Numbered from the stretch's first letter, positions 39,223 through 48,175 are shown. The stretch is 53,926 nt of DNA from an uncultured Oscillibacter sp. (GCA_947382875.1 CANDBG010000012.1:1-53926), one strand, 5' to 3'. Numbers and translations: made by a program. The notes: generated from the sequence alone by a model not told the origin.

Positions 39223-40323
39223 TTACGACACCTCTTTCGGCAGAGTCACGACAAAAACGATCTTTTCATTTTCGCTCCATGCATAAATCGTCCCGCCATG
39301 CAGCTCAACAATTTCCTTCGCAATCGCCAACCCTAACCCCGCGCCGCCTGTACGGCTGGCGCGGGAACTGTCCAGACGAAAAAACTGATCAAAAATACGC
39401 GCTAATTTCTCCTTGGAAATGGTCCGTCCGGCATTTGTGAACGTCAGCGTAATGTCTCCGGCGTCTTCGTGTCCGGAGACATGAACGACCGTATCTTCAA
39501 AACTATAATGACAAGCATTTCTCAACAAATTATCAAAAACCCTGGCCAACTGATCCGGGTCGCCCACAAAGGACAGCTTTTGCGGAAGATGCAGCTCACA
39601 TTTAAGCCCTCGTTCTGCGAGCATCGGCTGAAACTCACTGCAAACCTGTTCCAACATTCTTGTTAGGTCTGTCGGTTGTTTTTCCAGCTCCAGATGAGTC
39701 AGGCTGAACCTTGTAATATCAAAAAATTCGTTTACCAAATCCTCTAGCCGTTCGGCCTTATCCAACGCAACCCCGGTATAACGTTCCTGCAGCTCCTTCG
39801 ACAGCTGCGGCTCATCCCGCAGAAGCGTCAAATAACCAATCACGCTTGTCAACGGCGTTTTCAAATCATGAGCCAGGTAGACAATCAAATCATTTTTCCG
39901 TTGTTCCGCGTCTCTGGCGGCGCGGGCATTCTGGAGCGCCCTTTCCCGTGCGGCATTCAAATGCTCCTGCGCCTCGGACAGTTCCGCCGGAAGCCGAATT
40001 GCCTCCGCATTCGACTGCGCGAGACATTCCGCCGCGTCAACCATCTGATCAAGATATTTCAGCGGCAAACGAAAGAAATACACCGTACACGCTGCCCAGC
40101 CGGACAACGTACATAAAACAATCAAAAGCAGAATATAATCCCGGCACCAGGAAACAAACAAGTCCAGCATAGGAATTCTGCGCCAAAAATCAAACATCCC
40201 CAAAAGCAGAAGGGCGATCCCCGCCAGAAAAAGGACCGCGCCCACAGTTGCCAGCAAACTCAATCCATAGCGAAGCAAAAGCCTTCGGGAGAGGGTACCT
40301 GTATAAGCGATTTTTCTACTCAA
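39223..40323 (-). CDS. vanS: VanS-type sensor histidine kinase
   Basis: 366 residues from a TTG at 40323 that overlaps the vanR stop; the longer frame to 40392 lies inside vanR. Two N-terminal helices (LSLLATVGAVLFLAGIALLL and YILLLIVLCTLSGWAACTVY) enclose a short external loop, followed by a HAMP-like linker. H-box YLAHDLKTPLTSVIGYL (phosphorylated His), N-box DNLLRNACHYS, G-box GAGLGLAIAKEIVELHGG. It senses a cell-wall or glycopeptide signal and phosphorylates VanR. The assignment to VanS rests on pairing with VanR and the vanG operon downstream. Confidence 0.9.
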   Translation of the reverse strand: MSRKIAYTGTLSRRLLLRYGLSLLATVGAVLFLAGIALLLLGMFDFWRRIPMLDLFVSWCRDYILLLIVLCTLSGWAACTVYFFRLPLKYLDQMVDAAECLAQSNAEAIRLPAELSEAQEHLNAARERALQNARAARDAEQRKNDLIVYLAHDLKTPLTSVIGYLTLLRDEPQLSKELQERYTGVALDKAERLEDLVNEFFDITRFSLTHLELEKQPTDLTRMLEQVCSEFQPMLAERGLKCELHLPQKLSFVGDPDQLARVFDNLLRNACHYSFEDTVVHVSGHEDAGDITLTFTNAGRTISKEKLARIFDQFFRLDSSRASRTGGAGLGLAIAKEIVELHGGTIYAWSENEKIVFVVTLPKEVS

Positions 40324-41005
40324 TGGTATAGCCAACTCCCCACACAGTTTTGATAAACTTCGGCTTCCGGCTGGGCTCATGCATTTTCTCACGCAGGCGG
40401 GCGATATGGCTCATGACGGTATTATTGCTGTCAATACTGGCTTCACCCCAGACCTGCTCAAACAGCTCCTCGCTGGACACCACATTTCCGCGCCGCGAGC
40501 AAAGGTACCACAAAATGGAAAATTCAAGAGGCGTCAGAGACAATTCCTCTCCGAACAAAATGCATTTATGATTACTCTTGGAAATTTGGAGTCCGCGGAA
40601 ATCGAATTCGGTAGTTTCACCGGTATCTTTTGTATTGTAGCGCAAATAACGCCGGAGCTGGGTTTTGACCCGCGCCACCAGTTCCAGAGGATTAAAGGGT
40701 TTTGTAATATAATCATCCGCGCCAAGGGTGAGGCCCATAATTTTATCCAGGTCCTCCACCCGCGCCGTGAGCATAAGAATCGGGAAAAGGTAGTCCTCAC
40801 GGATTTTTTGGCAGAGCGTAAAGCCGTCCATATCCGGAAGCATCACATCCAATACCGCCAAATCCAGCGCCGTCCGCCGGACGCACCCCAACGCTCCCGC
40901 CGCGTCGTTATACTTATAGACGGTAAAGCCCTCGTTTTTCAAATACAATTCCACCAAATCAGCAATTGCGGTTTCATCGTCTACGACCAGGATATTTGCG
41001 TTCAT
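40316..41005 (-). CDS. vanR: VanR-type OmpR/PhoB family response regulator
   Basis: 229 residues, ATG at 41005 with GAGGTCGG upstream. Receiver domain with DDE near residues 9-11, phospho-acceptor LAVLDVMLPDMDG (Asp~54) and the K of YITKPFNP; C-terminal winged helix with LTPLEFSILWYLCSRRGNVVS and SHIARLREKM (quoted in parts). It activates the vanG operon when phosphorylated by VanS. The pairing order R-S upstream of vanG-vanXY-vanT matches VanG-type clusters. Confidence 0.93.
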   Translation of the reverse strand: MNANILVVDDETAIADLVELYLKNEGFTVYKYNDAAGALGCVRRTALDLAVLDVMLPDMDGFTLCQKIREDYLFPILMLTARVEDLDKIMGLTLGADDYITKPFNPLELVARVKTQLRRYLRYNTKDTGETTEFDFRGLQISKSNHKCILFGEELSLTPLEFSILWYLCSRRGNVVSSEELFEQVWGEASIDSNNTVMSHIARLREKMHEPSRKPKFIKTVWGVGYTIE

Positions 41006-41035
41006 TTCCGACCTCTTTTCTGGTTTCTCTCCGTC

Positions 41036-41044
41036 ATTGTAGCA
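41036..41044 (-). promoter_or_regulatory. Extended -10 promoter for vanRS
   Basis: On the minus strand TGCTACAAT ends at 41036, an extended -10 (TGn-TACAAT), 31 bases from the vanR start. No good -35 is present. Confidence 0.4.
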
Positions 41045-41100
41045 CAGCGGCCAGAAAAAGGAAAGACAAAAAATCCTGCTGGCGTAATCATAATATGTAG

Positions 41101-41129
41101 GTGACAGACAAAGGGAATTGCGGTATAAT
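41101..41129 (+). promoter_or_regulatory. Promoter for the 41161 membrane protein gene
   Basis: GTGACA (41101-41106), 17-base spacer, TATAAT (41124-41129), 31 bases before the ATG at 41161. Confidence 0.7.
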
Positions 41130-41160
41130 GGAAGCAGCAGTTTTTCAGGAGGTTTGATCT

Positions 41161-41700
41161 ATGAGGGCCGCGAAACGGTTTCTGGCGGGGATGTATCTGC
41201 ATTTATTATTCAGCATTGCTGCGCCCGTCGGAATTTTATACATCGGCTGGAATGTGGGCTGGACGGTCTTAAACGTTGCCCTGCTGGTGGTTTACATAAT
41301 CGTTGTCATTCTGGTACAGATTCTCGGCTGGCTCAGCGCTGCGGCAGCGGTCCGGGCGGCTGGGGAGCAGGACTGGAAATCCCTGCAAAACGGCTGGCGG
41401 ACGCTGAAAATTCAATCGATTCCCTTTCACATTCTGAATTTTATATGGAGTTTTTTCGTCTGGTTCTGCCTGGCAGGCGCCTCACGGGGGGTCATGCTTG
41501 TATTTGTACCAATTCCAATTGCCGTCACATGGATGATGGTGCTCCAAAGCGGCATTTATGGAATACTGTTGATCCGTGCTCTGCGGCGGCAGGGCGAACA
41601 GGTTTCCAGACTGCACACACTGTTCCAGATTCTTCCGCTTCTGGATGTGCTCAGCACCTGGATTATGCTCCGGCGCATTCGCATCAGCTCCGCTGCCTGA
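41161..41700 (+). CDS. Membrane protein, five predicted helices, unknown
   Basis: 179 residues, ATG at 41161 with AGGAGG upstream. Helices include LHLLFSIAAPVGILYIGW, VLNVALLVVYIIVVILVQIL, FIWSFFVWFCLAGASR and MLVFVPIPIAVTWMMVLQS. The pattern resembles small Firmicute membrane proteins of the DUF6652 sort, a tentative match. It lies 31 bases before the peptidase gene and is probably co-transcribed. Confidence 0.85.
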   Translation: MRAAKRFLAGMYLHLLFSIAAPVGILYIGWNVGWTVLNVALLVVYIIVVILVQILGWLSAAAAVRAAGEQDWKSLQNGWRTLKIQSIPFHILNFIWSFFVWFCLAGASRGVMLVFVPIPIAVTWMMVLQSGIYGILLIRALRRQGEQVSRLHTLFQILPLLDVLSTWIMLRRIRISSAA

Positions 41701-41731
41701 AGAAGTAAGACATCCATGCAGGAGGTAATTT

Positions 41732-43612
41732 ATGCAAAGGTTTATTCGTTTCATCTGTCCGATGTTGTTGGTCTGCGCGCTCTTGACGGCTCCAGTTTCC
41801 GCCGGATACTATCCGGAAAAGGAGCATCAGCCGGTTGATTTTTCCGAGATGGAATTTACCGGCTTTGACGAGACCAACCTCAAAGACGCATTTTCTCAAA
41901 TGAAAGCCTTGGACAGCTCCGGCGCACTGGAAAAGAAAGACAATCAAACCCGTGAGGAGGTTCAGACGCTTTACGCAGAGATCATGAAGGAACTGGACAT
42001 TCTGTCCACACAAAGTTCCCTGGCGGAAATTCAATACGACGCCAACGGCGCAAATCAGGAGATGGCGGAGGCGTCGGCCACGATTGCCGTGCAGGGGGCG
42101 CGGCTCTTTGACGAAACCGTACAAGTCCTGCGTCTGTTGATTGACACCCCCTATCAGGACATCCTGGAAGACGACGCGGGAAAAGACAATGTTTCCAGTA
42201 TGCGAAACTACGAGCCGCTGACGGACAAACAGGCGGACCTTTTGGACCAGGAGCAGCGGCTTGTACAGGAATACGATCAAATTATGTCGCAGCCGGCGGA
42301 AGTCGTCTATGAAGGGGAAGTCTGGACCAGTGAGACACTCGAAACCGCTGATGTGGAGGAGGAGGTCTATTATGAAATCATGGACCTTCTGGACCGGTCC
42401 CGTTATCAGGCGGCGGGAGAAATTTACCTGAAACTGGTAAAAATTCGGACAGAAACTGCCAAAGAAGCCGGTTATGAAAATTACGCGGAATATGCCTATG
42501 AAACCACCTACAACCGGGATTATTCGATTGAAGACATACAATCCGTGCGGGAGGCTGTCAAGACGTATATGATTCCGATTTCCGAAAAGCCTCTGGACGG
42601 CCTCACCGGCCGGGATATCCGGAAACTGGAAATACAGAGCCGGTCCGGCAGCGCGGAAATTCTGAACGCCATGGAACCGTTTCTGCGTCAGACCGATCCG
42701 GAGCTGGCGGAAACCTTCACGTTTATGTCAGACTATCATCTGTACGATATTGATTACACGGAAACCAAACTCCCCACCGGATATACCGTCGGGCTTCCGG
42801 CCTATGGTACAGCATTTATTTTCAACAGTCCATACGGCGATTACCAGGATTACAGCGACATGGTGCATGAATTCGGTCACTTCTGCGAGACCTTTCACTG
42901 CACACAAAGGGACATTTGGGCAAATTTCAACATTGACGTCGGCGAAATTCACTCCCAGGCCCTGGAACTCTTTTTCACCTCTTATGCAGATGATGTGTTT
43001 GGCTCCTCCGGGAAAACCTACCGCAGTATCATTTTAAGCAATATTCTGAACTCCGTACTGGAGGGCTGTCTGTACGACGAATTCCAGGCCGCCGTATACC
43101 AGGACCCGGATCTCACTCTGGACGAACTTAACCAGCTGTTTCGTGAAATTTCCGAACAGTACGGCTACGAATACGGTCCAAACGAGTCAAGCGGTTTCTG
43201 GGTTGAAATTTCCCACACCTTCCAAAGCCCCATGTATTACATCAGCTACGCCACTTCGGCGCTGTCGGCGCTGGATTTGTGGCTCTGGTATCTGGCGGAC
43301 GAACCGGCGGCGGTTGAGACGTACATGGAACTGTCAGCACTGTCGCTTTCCCTTCCCTACCGGGAGGCGGTGGAGGAAGCGGGACTTCGGGATATTTTCC
43401 AGTCCGAGACCATCCCTGCCCTGGCGGAAGAACTGATGGCTTACCTGGACGGCAAGCCTGTTCAGCGGAAGGACGCCGGAAAGCTGGAATCCCTATGGCT
43501 TCTTGCGCCCGCAGCTGGACTGGCGGCAGCGTTTGCACTGCCCTACACAGCCATACGCCGCCGCCGCGCACGCGTTCTGGCGGAGGAATCCGGGGAACCC
43601 TGGGAGCTGTAA
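41732..43612 (+). CDS. Secreted M3-like zinc metallopeptidase with C-terminal membrane anchor
   Basis: 626 residues, ATG at 41732 with AGGAGG upstream. A signal peptide (LLVCALLTAPVSA) ends near residue 24. The catalytic zinc motif is MVHEFGHFCETFH (HEFGH at residue ~379), with the downstream Glu ligand in DVGEIHSQALELFF, as in oligoendopeptidase F/M3 proteins. Unusually for that cytoplasmic family, the protein is exported and ends with a hydrophobic helix (LLAPAAGLAAAFALPYTAI) followed by a basic RRRRAR stop-transfer signal, so the catalytic domain would face outside. It would degrade peptides at the cell surface. It shares an operon with the upstream membrane protein. Confidence 0.9.
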   Translation: MQRFIRFICPMLLVCALLTAPVSAGYYPEKEHQPVDFSEMEFTGFDETNLKDAFSQMKALDSSGALEKKDNQTREEVQTLYAEIMKELDILSTQSSLAEIQYDANGANQEMAEASATIAVQGARLFDETVQVLRLLIDTPYQDILEDDAGKDNVSSMRNYEPLTDKQADLLDQEQRLVQEYDQIMSQPAEVVYEGEVWTSETLETADVEEEVYYEIMDLLDRSRYQAAGEIYLKLVKIRTETAKEAGYENYAEYAYETTYNRDYSIEDIQSVREAVKTYMIPISEKPLDGLTGRDIRKLEIQSRSGSAEILNAMEPFLRQTDPELAETFTFMSDYHLYDIDYTETKLPTGYTVGLPAYGTAFIFNSPYGDYQDYSDMVHEFGHFCETFHCTQRDIWANFNIDVGEIHSQALELFFTSYADDVFGSSGKTYRSIILSNILNSVLEGCLYDEFQAAVYQDPDLTLDELNQLFREISEQYGYEYGPNESSGFWVEISHTFQSPMYYISYATSALSALDLWLWYLADEPAAVETYMELSALSLSLPYREAVEEAGLRDIFQSETIPALAEELMAYLDGKPVQRKDAGKLESLWLLAPAAGLAAAFALPYTAIRRRRARVLAEESGEPWEL

Positions 43613-43673
43613 ACCTCTTTTTTGGCAGCTCTTGAAGAAATTTTCGCCGCTGTATCGTTTTTCCTTTGAGGAC

Positions 43674-43702
43674 TTGACAGGGAAAGACGTTGGGTGTATC
43701 AT
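43674..43702 (+). promoter_or_regulatory. Strong promoter for the S41/SLH gene
   Basis: TTGACA (43674-43679), 17-base spacer, TATCAT (43697-43702), 38 bases before the ATG at 43740. Confidence 0.75.
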
Positions 43703-43739
43703 TGTATTATGCATCTAGTGAAATGGAGGAGTGCGGATC

Positions 43740-45476
43740 ATGCGTTATTTTCGAACTCTGGCCCGACGGGCGGCGGGCCTTTTTCTGACGGTTCTGCTGG
43801 TGGTTCCGGCCCTTGCGGCGGAGGCTCCCGATACCATAGAAGGCCGTCAGAAAGACCTGAATTTCCTGTACCATGAGGTCCTGGAAACGCGTCACCCGGA
43901 CCTGTTTGCAAATCATACGGAAGCGGAATTCTTACAGCTCAAGGCGGAAATTGAGGAGCGTCTGGAAACCGTCAGCGAGGAGGAATTCCTTTTGGACCTC
44001 CAGCGCCTGACCGCTCTGGCTGGGGATTCCCACACAACGCTTTCCGTCGGGAGCGCGGCGGCGGACTTCCGCGGTTATCCCTTCGCTGTGGTTCGCCGGG
44101 GGACCTCCTGGTACCTCTCCGCCATTTCGCCGGAGAGGGAAGCCTTGCTGGGCCAGGAAGTGACGTCCATTGCCGGAAAACCGGTGGAGGAGGCAGTCAC
44201 GGCTTTCGGAACTCTGTTTTCCTCGGACAACCCGGTTCATCTGCGGCGGCAGTTCCGGCAGTCCTGCAACGTAGCCGACATTTACGAGTATCTGGGCCTC
44301 GTCGAGGCCGGCAAGCCTTTGGAGATCACTTTCTCAAACGGAAAAACGCTGTCCCTGGACGCGGTGGGGCGGGAAGAGATGAACAAAATGGAGATTGCTT
44401 TACTTTCCAGCCGCATTACTGGTACGCCGGAAACGGATGCCATGGATGCCTATTATTTTGCAAAGCCTCTGACCGATTCTACCTATTACATTCAATACAA
44501 CATCTGCAAGGAGGCGGACGACCTGTCCATGGAGGACTTTGCCGCGAAGGTCTCCGAAGAGCTGGACGCCGGGGATTACAGCCGGATTCTGCTGGATCTG
44601 CGGAACAATGGCGGCGGTTCGGACGGCGTGATCTGGCCGCTGTTTGAGGTTATCCGAAGCCGTCAGCTCCTGGCGGGCGACGACGTGGAACTCGTGGGTT
44701 TGATCGGCGAAAGTACGTTTTCCTCCGCGTTGATCAACGCTGTGGAAATTCAGGAGCTGGGCGGTGTTCTGGCAGGCGAGGCCGCCGGCGGCAGTGTCAG
44801 CCATTTCGGTTCGGTGAACGTTTTTGCTTTGCCAAATTCCGGCGTGCGTGGACAGATTTCCTCCAAATACATTGACCTCAACACCCTGCTGGACGCAGGC
44901 GCGGGCCGCGGCGTTGTGACCCTGGAGCCAGACGTGGAGGTTGCGCAGACGCTGGAGGATACCCTTGCCGGAAAAGATACCTGTGTTGAGTGGCTGCTGG
45001 CCCACCCGGAAACGTTAACGGCAAAAGAGTATCCCAATGCGCCCCTCACCCGAGGACGCTTTATCGGTCAGCTTTACGAGGCGCTGGGTTCGCCGGATGT
45101 GACGGTTACGGACATGCCGTTTGCCGACAGCCTGGGCGGAATGGAATGGTATTCGTCCGCCTTGGCTTGGGCAAAGGAGAACGGAATCGCTCTAGGAAAT
45201 GCAGAGGGCTGTTTCTCTGCCGCCCGGTATCTGACCTGGCGGGAAGCCGCCGTGTTTTTGACCAGAGCCGCAAAGCATTTGGAGATTTCGGCTTCTGACC
45301 CGTCGTCAGACCGTCATGGCCCGCTGCCCGCCGCGCTGGCGAACGGCTGGAATCAGGCGGCGGTCACACAGGCGTGGGATTTGGGATTTCTGCCCGCAGA
45401 AGCGGATTTCACCCAGGGCATTACCCGTGCGCAGGGTGAGGCGATGGTCTCGGTCCTGGCCGCGCTGGCAGCGTAA
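43740..45476 (+). CDS. Secreted S41-like protease with C-terminal SLH-like repeats
   Basis: 578 residues from the ATG at 43740, nine bases after GGAGGA. Signal peptide LFLTVLLVVPALAA. Residues ~30-420 resemble S41/tail-specific proteases: DLNFLYHEVLETRHPDLF, LAGDSHTTLSVG, RILLDLRNNGGGSDGVIWPL and IGESTFSSALINAVEI with the probable catalytic Ser near residue 327. No clear PDZ domain is seen. Residues ~425-578 hold SLH-like segments (LTRGRFIGQLYEALG, FADSLGGMEWYSSALAWA, ENGIALGNAEGCFSAARYLT), suggesting anchorage to the wall. Together with the M3-like peptidase it suggests extracellular peptide use. Single-gene unit with promoter and terminator. Confidence 0.9.
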   Translation: MRYFRTLARRAAGLFLTVLLVVPALAAEAPDTIEGRQKDLNFLYHEVLETRHPDLFANHTEAEFLQLKAEIEERLETVSEEEFLLDLQRLTALAGDSHTTLSVGSAAADFRGYPFAVVRRGTSWYLSAISPEREALLGQEVTSIAGKPVEEAVTAFGTLFSSDNPVHLRRQFRQSCNVADIYEYLGLVEAGKPLEITFSNGKTLSLDAVGREEMNKMEIALLSSRITGTPETDAMDAYYFAKPLTDSTYYIQYNICKEADDLSMEDFAAKVSEELDAGDYSRILLDLRNNGGGSDGVIWPLFEVIRSRQLLAGDDVELVGLIGESTFSSALINAVEIQELGGVLAGEAAGGSVSHFGSVNVFALPNSGVRGQISSKYIDLNTLLDAGAGRGVVTLEPDVEVAQTLEDTLAGKDTCVEWLLAHPETLTAKEYPNAPLTRGRFIGQLYEALGSPDVTVTDMPFADSLGGMEWYSSALAWAKENGIALGNAEGCFSAARYLTWREAAVFLTRAAKHLEISASDPSSDRHGPLPAALANGWNQAAVTQAWDLGFLPAEADFTQGITRAQGEAMVSVLAALAA

Positions 45477-45486
45477 ATACAAAAGC

Positions 45487-45514
45487 AAGGCGGGACAAAT
45501 GTCCCGCCTTTTTT
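45487..45514. terminator. Bidirectional terminator
   Basis: AAGGCGGGACA (45487-45497) and TGTCCCGCCTT (45500-45510) form an 11-bp stem with a two-base loop (closing to four), followed by TTTTC. It separates the convergent S41 and P-type ATPase genes. Confidence 0.85.
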
Positions 45515-45519
45515 CTGTT

Positions 45520-47442
45520 TTACAATCGGAATTCCTCCACATGAAGGCACCGCATCGCGTTTAGGATTGCCAGAAATGCGACGCCTACGTCAGCAAACAC
45601 CGCCGCCCACATGGTCGCCGCGCCAAACGCGCCCAGTACCAGTACGACACCCTTCACGCCTAAAGCAAACCAAATGTTTTGCTTTACAATGCGCAGGGTT
45701 TTCCGAGAGATTTGCATGGCTGTCGCAATTTTTGACGGCTTGTCGTCCATCAGCACAATGTCTGCCGCCTCGATTGCGGCGTCGGAACCTAACGCGCCCA
45801 TAGCTATGCCGATATCCGCACGGCTTAGCACGGGAGCGTCGTTGATGCCGTCACCGACAAAAGCGAGGGCTGTATCAGGGCGCTTTTCTGTCAGCAGTTT
45901 TTCGACCTGCTCCACCTTGTCCGCCGGAAGCAGTTCCGCATGGTATTCGTCCAGACCAAGCGCGGCCGCCACGGCTTTTGCAGTGGCTTGCGTGTCGCCA
46001 GTCAGCATAACCGTTTTCTTTACGCCCGCCGCTTTTAACGACGCAACCACCGCTTTTGCGTCCTCTTTTGGGAGGTCGGAAATCAGGATATGTCCCGCAT
46101 ATGCGCCGTCTGCGGTTACATGCACAATTGTTCCCGGAAGCTCGCATTTTTTCCAGTTTACGGCTTCCTGTTTCATGAGCCGTTCATTTCCGGCGCAGAC
46201 ACGTTTCCCGTCCACCCGTGCGCAGACGCCGTGTCCCGCAATTTCTTCCACGTCCGTCACGCGGGACGAATCGGGTGTTTTGCCGTAAGCGGCCCGCAGG
46301 GAAACGGAAATCGGATGATCCGACCAATGCTCTGCCAGAGCGGCGTATTCCAGAAGACTTGCTTCCGTAAAGGACCCTGACGGGTGCAGCGCCGTTACGC
46401 TGAAACTGCCTTGCGTAAGCGTTCCGGTTTTGTCAAAAACTACGGTCTCTGTTTTTGCCAGAGCTTCCAGATAATTGCTCCCTTTTACCAAAATCCCGCA
46501 CTTGGACGCGCCGCCAATTCCTCCGAAGAAACTTAGCGGAACCGATATTACCAGGGCGCAAGGGCAGGAGATGACCAGGAAAATCAAAGCGCGATGCAGC
46601 CAGTCGGTCCAGGCAGTCGCGGCGAGGAATGCGGGCAAAGAGGAGGCTGGCAATACCGTTAGGGCAATGGTTGGAAGGAGGAACAGCGCCAACGCTGCCA
46701 ATACGACGCAAGGTGTGTAATAGCGTGCAAAGCGTGTAATAAAGTTTTCGCTGGCGGCTTTTTTCTCGCCTGCGTTTTCCACCAAATCCAAAATTTTGGA
46801 GACTGTGGATTCCTCGCAGATGCGCGTGACTTTTACCCGCAGGAGACCGGACTGGTTCACGCAGCCGCTGATTACGGAATCACCAGGTCCTACGTCCCGC
46901 GGGACGGACTCGCCGGTTAAGGCGGCCGTGTCCAAAGCGGAAAAACCTTCCAGAACAACACCGTCCAGGGGGACGCGCTCACCGGGCTTTACGACGACGA
47001 TGGCATCGATTTCCACGTCTTCCGGGTCGACTTCTTCCAGGGAACCGTCTTCCCGTTCCAGGTTTGCGGTATCAGGGCGGATATCCATCAGGGCGGCGAT
47101 GGACTGCCGTGATTTCCCGACGGCGTAGTCCTGGAAGAGTTCGCCGGTTTGGTAGAAGAGCATCACGAAGACAGCTTCTGCATATTCGGCGGTAGCGAAC
47201 GCGCCGACGGTTGCTAAAGCCATAAGGAAGTTTTCGTCAAAGACCTGTCCGTTTGTGATGTTTCGTACGGCTCGAAATATGACATCCCAGCCAATGATTC
47301 CATAGGGGAGGAGGTAGAGGAGCCATTGCATGGCAGGCCCGCTTTTTTCTTCTGTCAGGAAGAACTTTATAATACACAGTAAAATTGCTGACAACAGTAT
47401 TCTTATCAGCATTTTTCTCTGTTTCTTCGACAAATTCTTCAT
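45520..47442 (-). CDS. Heavy-metal P1B-type ATPase (ZntA/CadA-like) without N-terminal HMA domain
   Basis: 640 residues from the ATG at 47442 with AAAGGAG upstream. Eight membrane helices; the metal-channel motif is SCPCALVIS, phosphorylation site FDKTGTLTQG, SDHPISVS (HP locus), actuator TGES (LTGESVPR), and hinge GDGINDAP. The CPC motif and C-terminal helix MRCLHVEEF fit Zn/Cd/Pb exporters. The usual HMA domain is not in this gene but is encoded separately at 48176-48394, together with an ArsR regulator. It pumps divalent soft metals out of the cell. Upstream lie 730 bases of repeats without genes. Confidence 0.93.
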   Translation of the reverse strand: MKNLSKKQRKMLIRILLSAILLCIIKFFLTEEKSGPAMQWLLYLLPYGIIGWDVIFRAVRNITNGQVFDENFLMALATVGAFATAEYAEAVFVMLFYQTGELFQDYAVGKSRQSIAALMDIRPDTANLEREDGSLEEVDPEDVEIDAIVVVKPGERVPLDGVVLEGFSALDTAALTGESVPRDVGPGDSVISGCVNQSGLLRVKVTRICEESTVSKILDLVENAGEKKAASENFITRFARYYTPCVVLAALALFLLPTIALTVLPASSLPAFLAATAWTDWLHRALIFLVISCPCALVISVPLSFFGGIGGASKCGILVKGSNYLEALAKTETVVFDKTGTLTQGSFSVTALHPSGSFTEASLLEYAALAEHWSDHPISVSLRAAYGKTPDSSRVTDVEEIAGHGVCARVDGKRVCAGNERLMKQEAVNWKKCELPGTIVHVTADGAYAGHILISDLPKEDAKAVVASLKAAGVKKTVMLTGDTQATAKAVAAALGLDEYHAELLPADKVEQVEKLLTEKRPDTALAFVGDGINDAPVLSRADIGIAMGALGSDAAIEAADIVLMDDKPSKIATAMQISRKTLRIVKQNIWFALGVKGVVLVLGAFGAATMWAAVFADVGVAFLAILNAMRCLHVEEFRL

Positions 47443-47499
47443 CGAAATATCTCCTTTATTTTCAACCTGCGGAGGGCGCGGCTTACGCCGCGGGGTGAT

Positions 47500-47815
47500 G
47501 GCTTGCCGCTCATCGGCGGCTGGGCAGTTCCACCCCCCATTTTCTCTTTTTCTTGGCGAAGAAAAAGAGAAAACGGGCCGTGGACGGTCCAAAAGAGAAA
47601 AAGACGCTGGTAAGACTGGTGGAAATCTGTTGGATTGTGCCCCTGTCGACTGGAAGTTCATCACCGACTTGACTCTGCCACAGATACCGCTGCCGCTCTG
47701 CGGTGGTCGAAAGGGCTTGTTTTTGAGACTGGTGGAAATTTGGCTGATTCTGCCTCTGCTGCGAAAAGTGCATCACTGATTTGACTCAGCCGCAGATGCC
47801 GCTGCCGCTCTGCCG
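47500..47815 (+). repeat. Dispersed hairpin-rich repeat, copy B, with a tandem half-unit
   Basis: Blocks shared with copy A: ACCCCCCATTTTCTC, hairpin TCTTTTTCTT / AAGAAAAAGA, CGGGCCGTGGACGGTCC, GACTGGTGGAAAT, CCGCTGCCGCT. Within it, about 113 bases starting GACTGGTGGAAAT at ~47617 are repeated from ~47731 (both ending GCCGCTCTGC.GGTGGT.GAAAG), with roughly three-quarters identity. Lies directly upstream of the P-type ATPase; 47443-48175 has no gene. Confidence 0.65.
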
Positions 47816-47899
47816 GTGGTTGAAAGAGCTGGCTGCAAAAAAGTTGGCTGCAAAAGTTCTGTTTTTTCCACAATGGATGTGGAAAGCGACAGGCCGCCA

Positions 47900-48166
47900 T
47901 AAATAGCCCCGAAAGGCTGATCCCTTTCGCGCACCGCAGCAGCGGCAGCGGAAATAGACGCAGAGACAAGTCGACATAGACTTCTCGTTTGACTTCCTCC
48001 AAGCCGTAGTTTTCCACCAGTCCTGATAAAAACGCTCTTTTCTTTTGGACCGTGAACGGCCCGTTTTCTTTTCTCTCGCCAGAGAAAAGAAAATGGGGGG
48101 TTCGAATTGGACCAGCCATTTCAAATGGCTGACCATCGCCCGCGCCGCGAGGCGCGCCCCCAATGC
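47900..48166 (-). repeat. Dispersed hairpin-rich repeat, copy C (inverted)
   Basis: On the minus strand it reads in the same order as copy A: GCGCCTCGCGGCGCGGGCG, AGCCATTTGAAATGGCTGG, GAACCCCCCATTTTC, GGGCCGTTCACGGTCC, AAAAGAGCGTTT, GACTGGTGGAAA, CTTGGAGGAAG, CCGCTGCCGCTGCTGCGGTG, GCGCGAAA. It is the closest match to copy A. Frames across it give look-alike peptides that are not genes. Confidence 0.75.
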
Positions 48167-48175
48167 CGGGCGGCA

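Noticed and set aside
47510-48163. Small frames in the repeat region such as 47786-48163 minus
   Set aside because: They are translations of the dispersed repeat and recur, with variations, over the other repeat copies.
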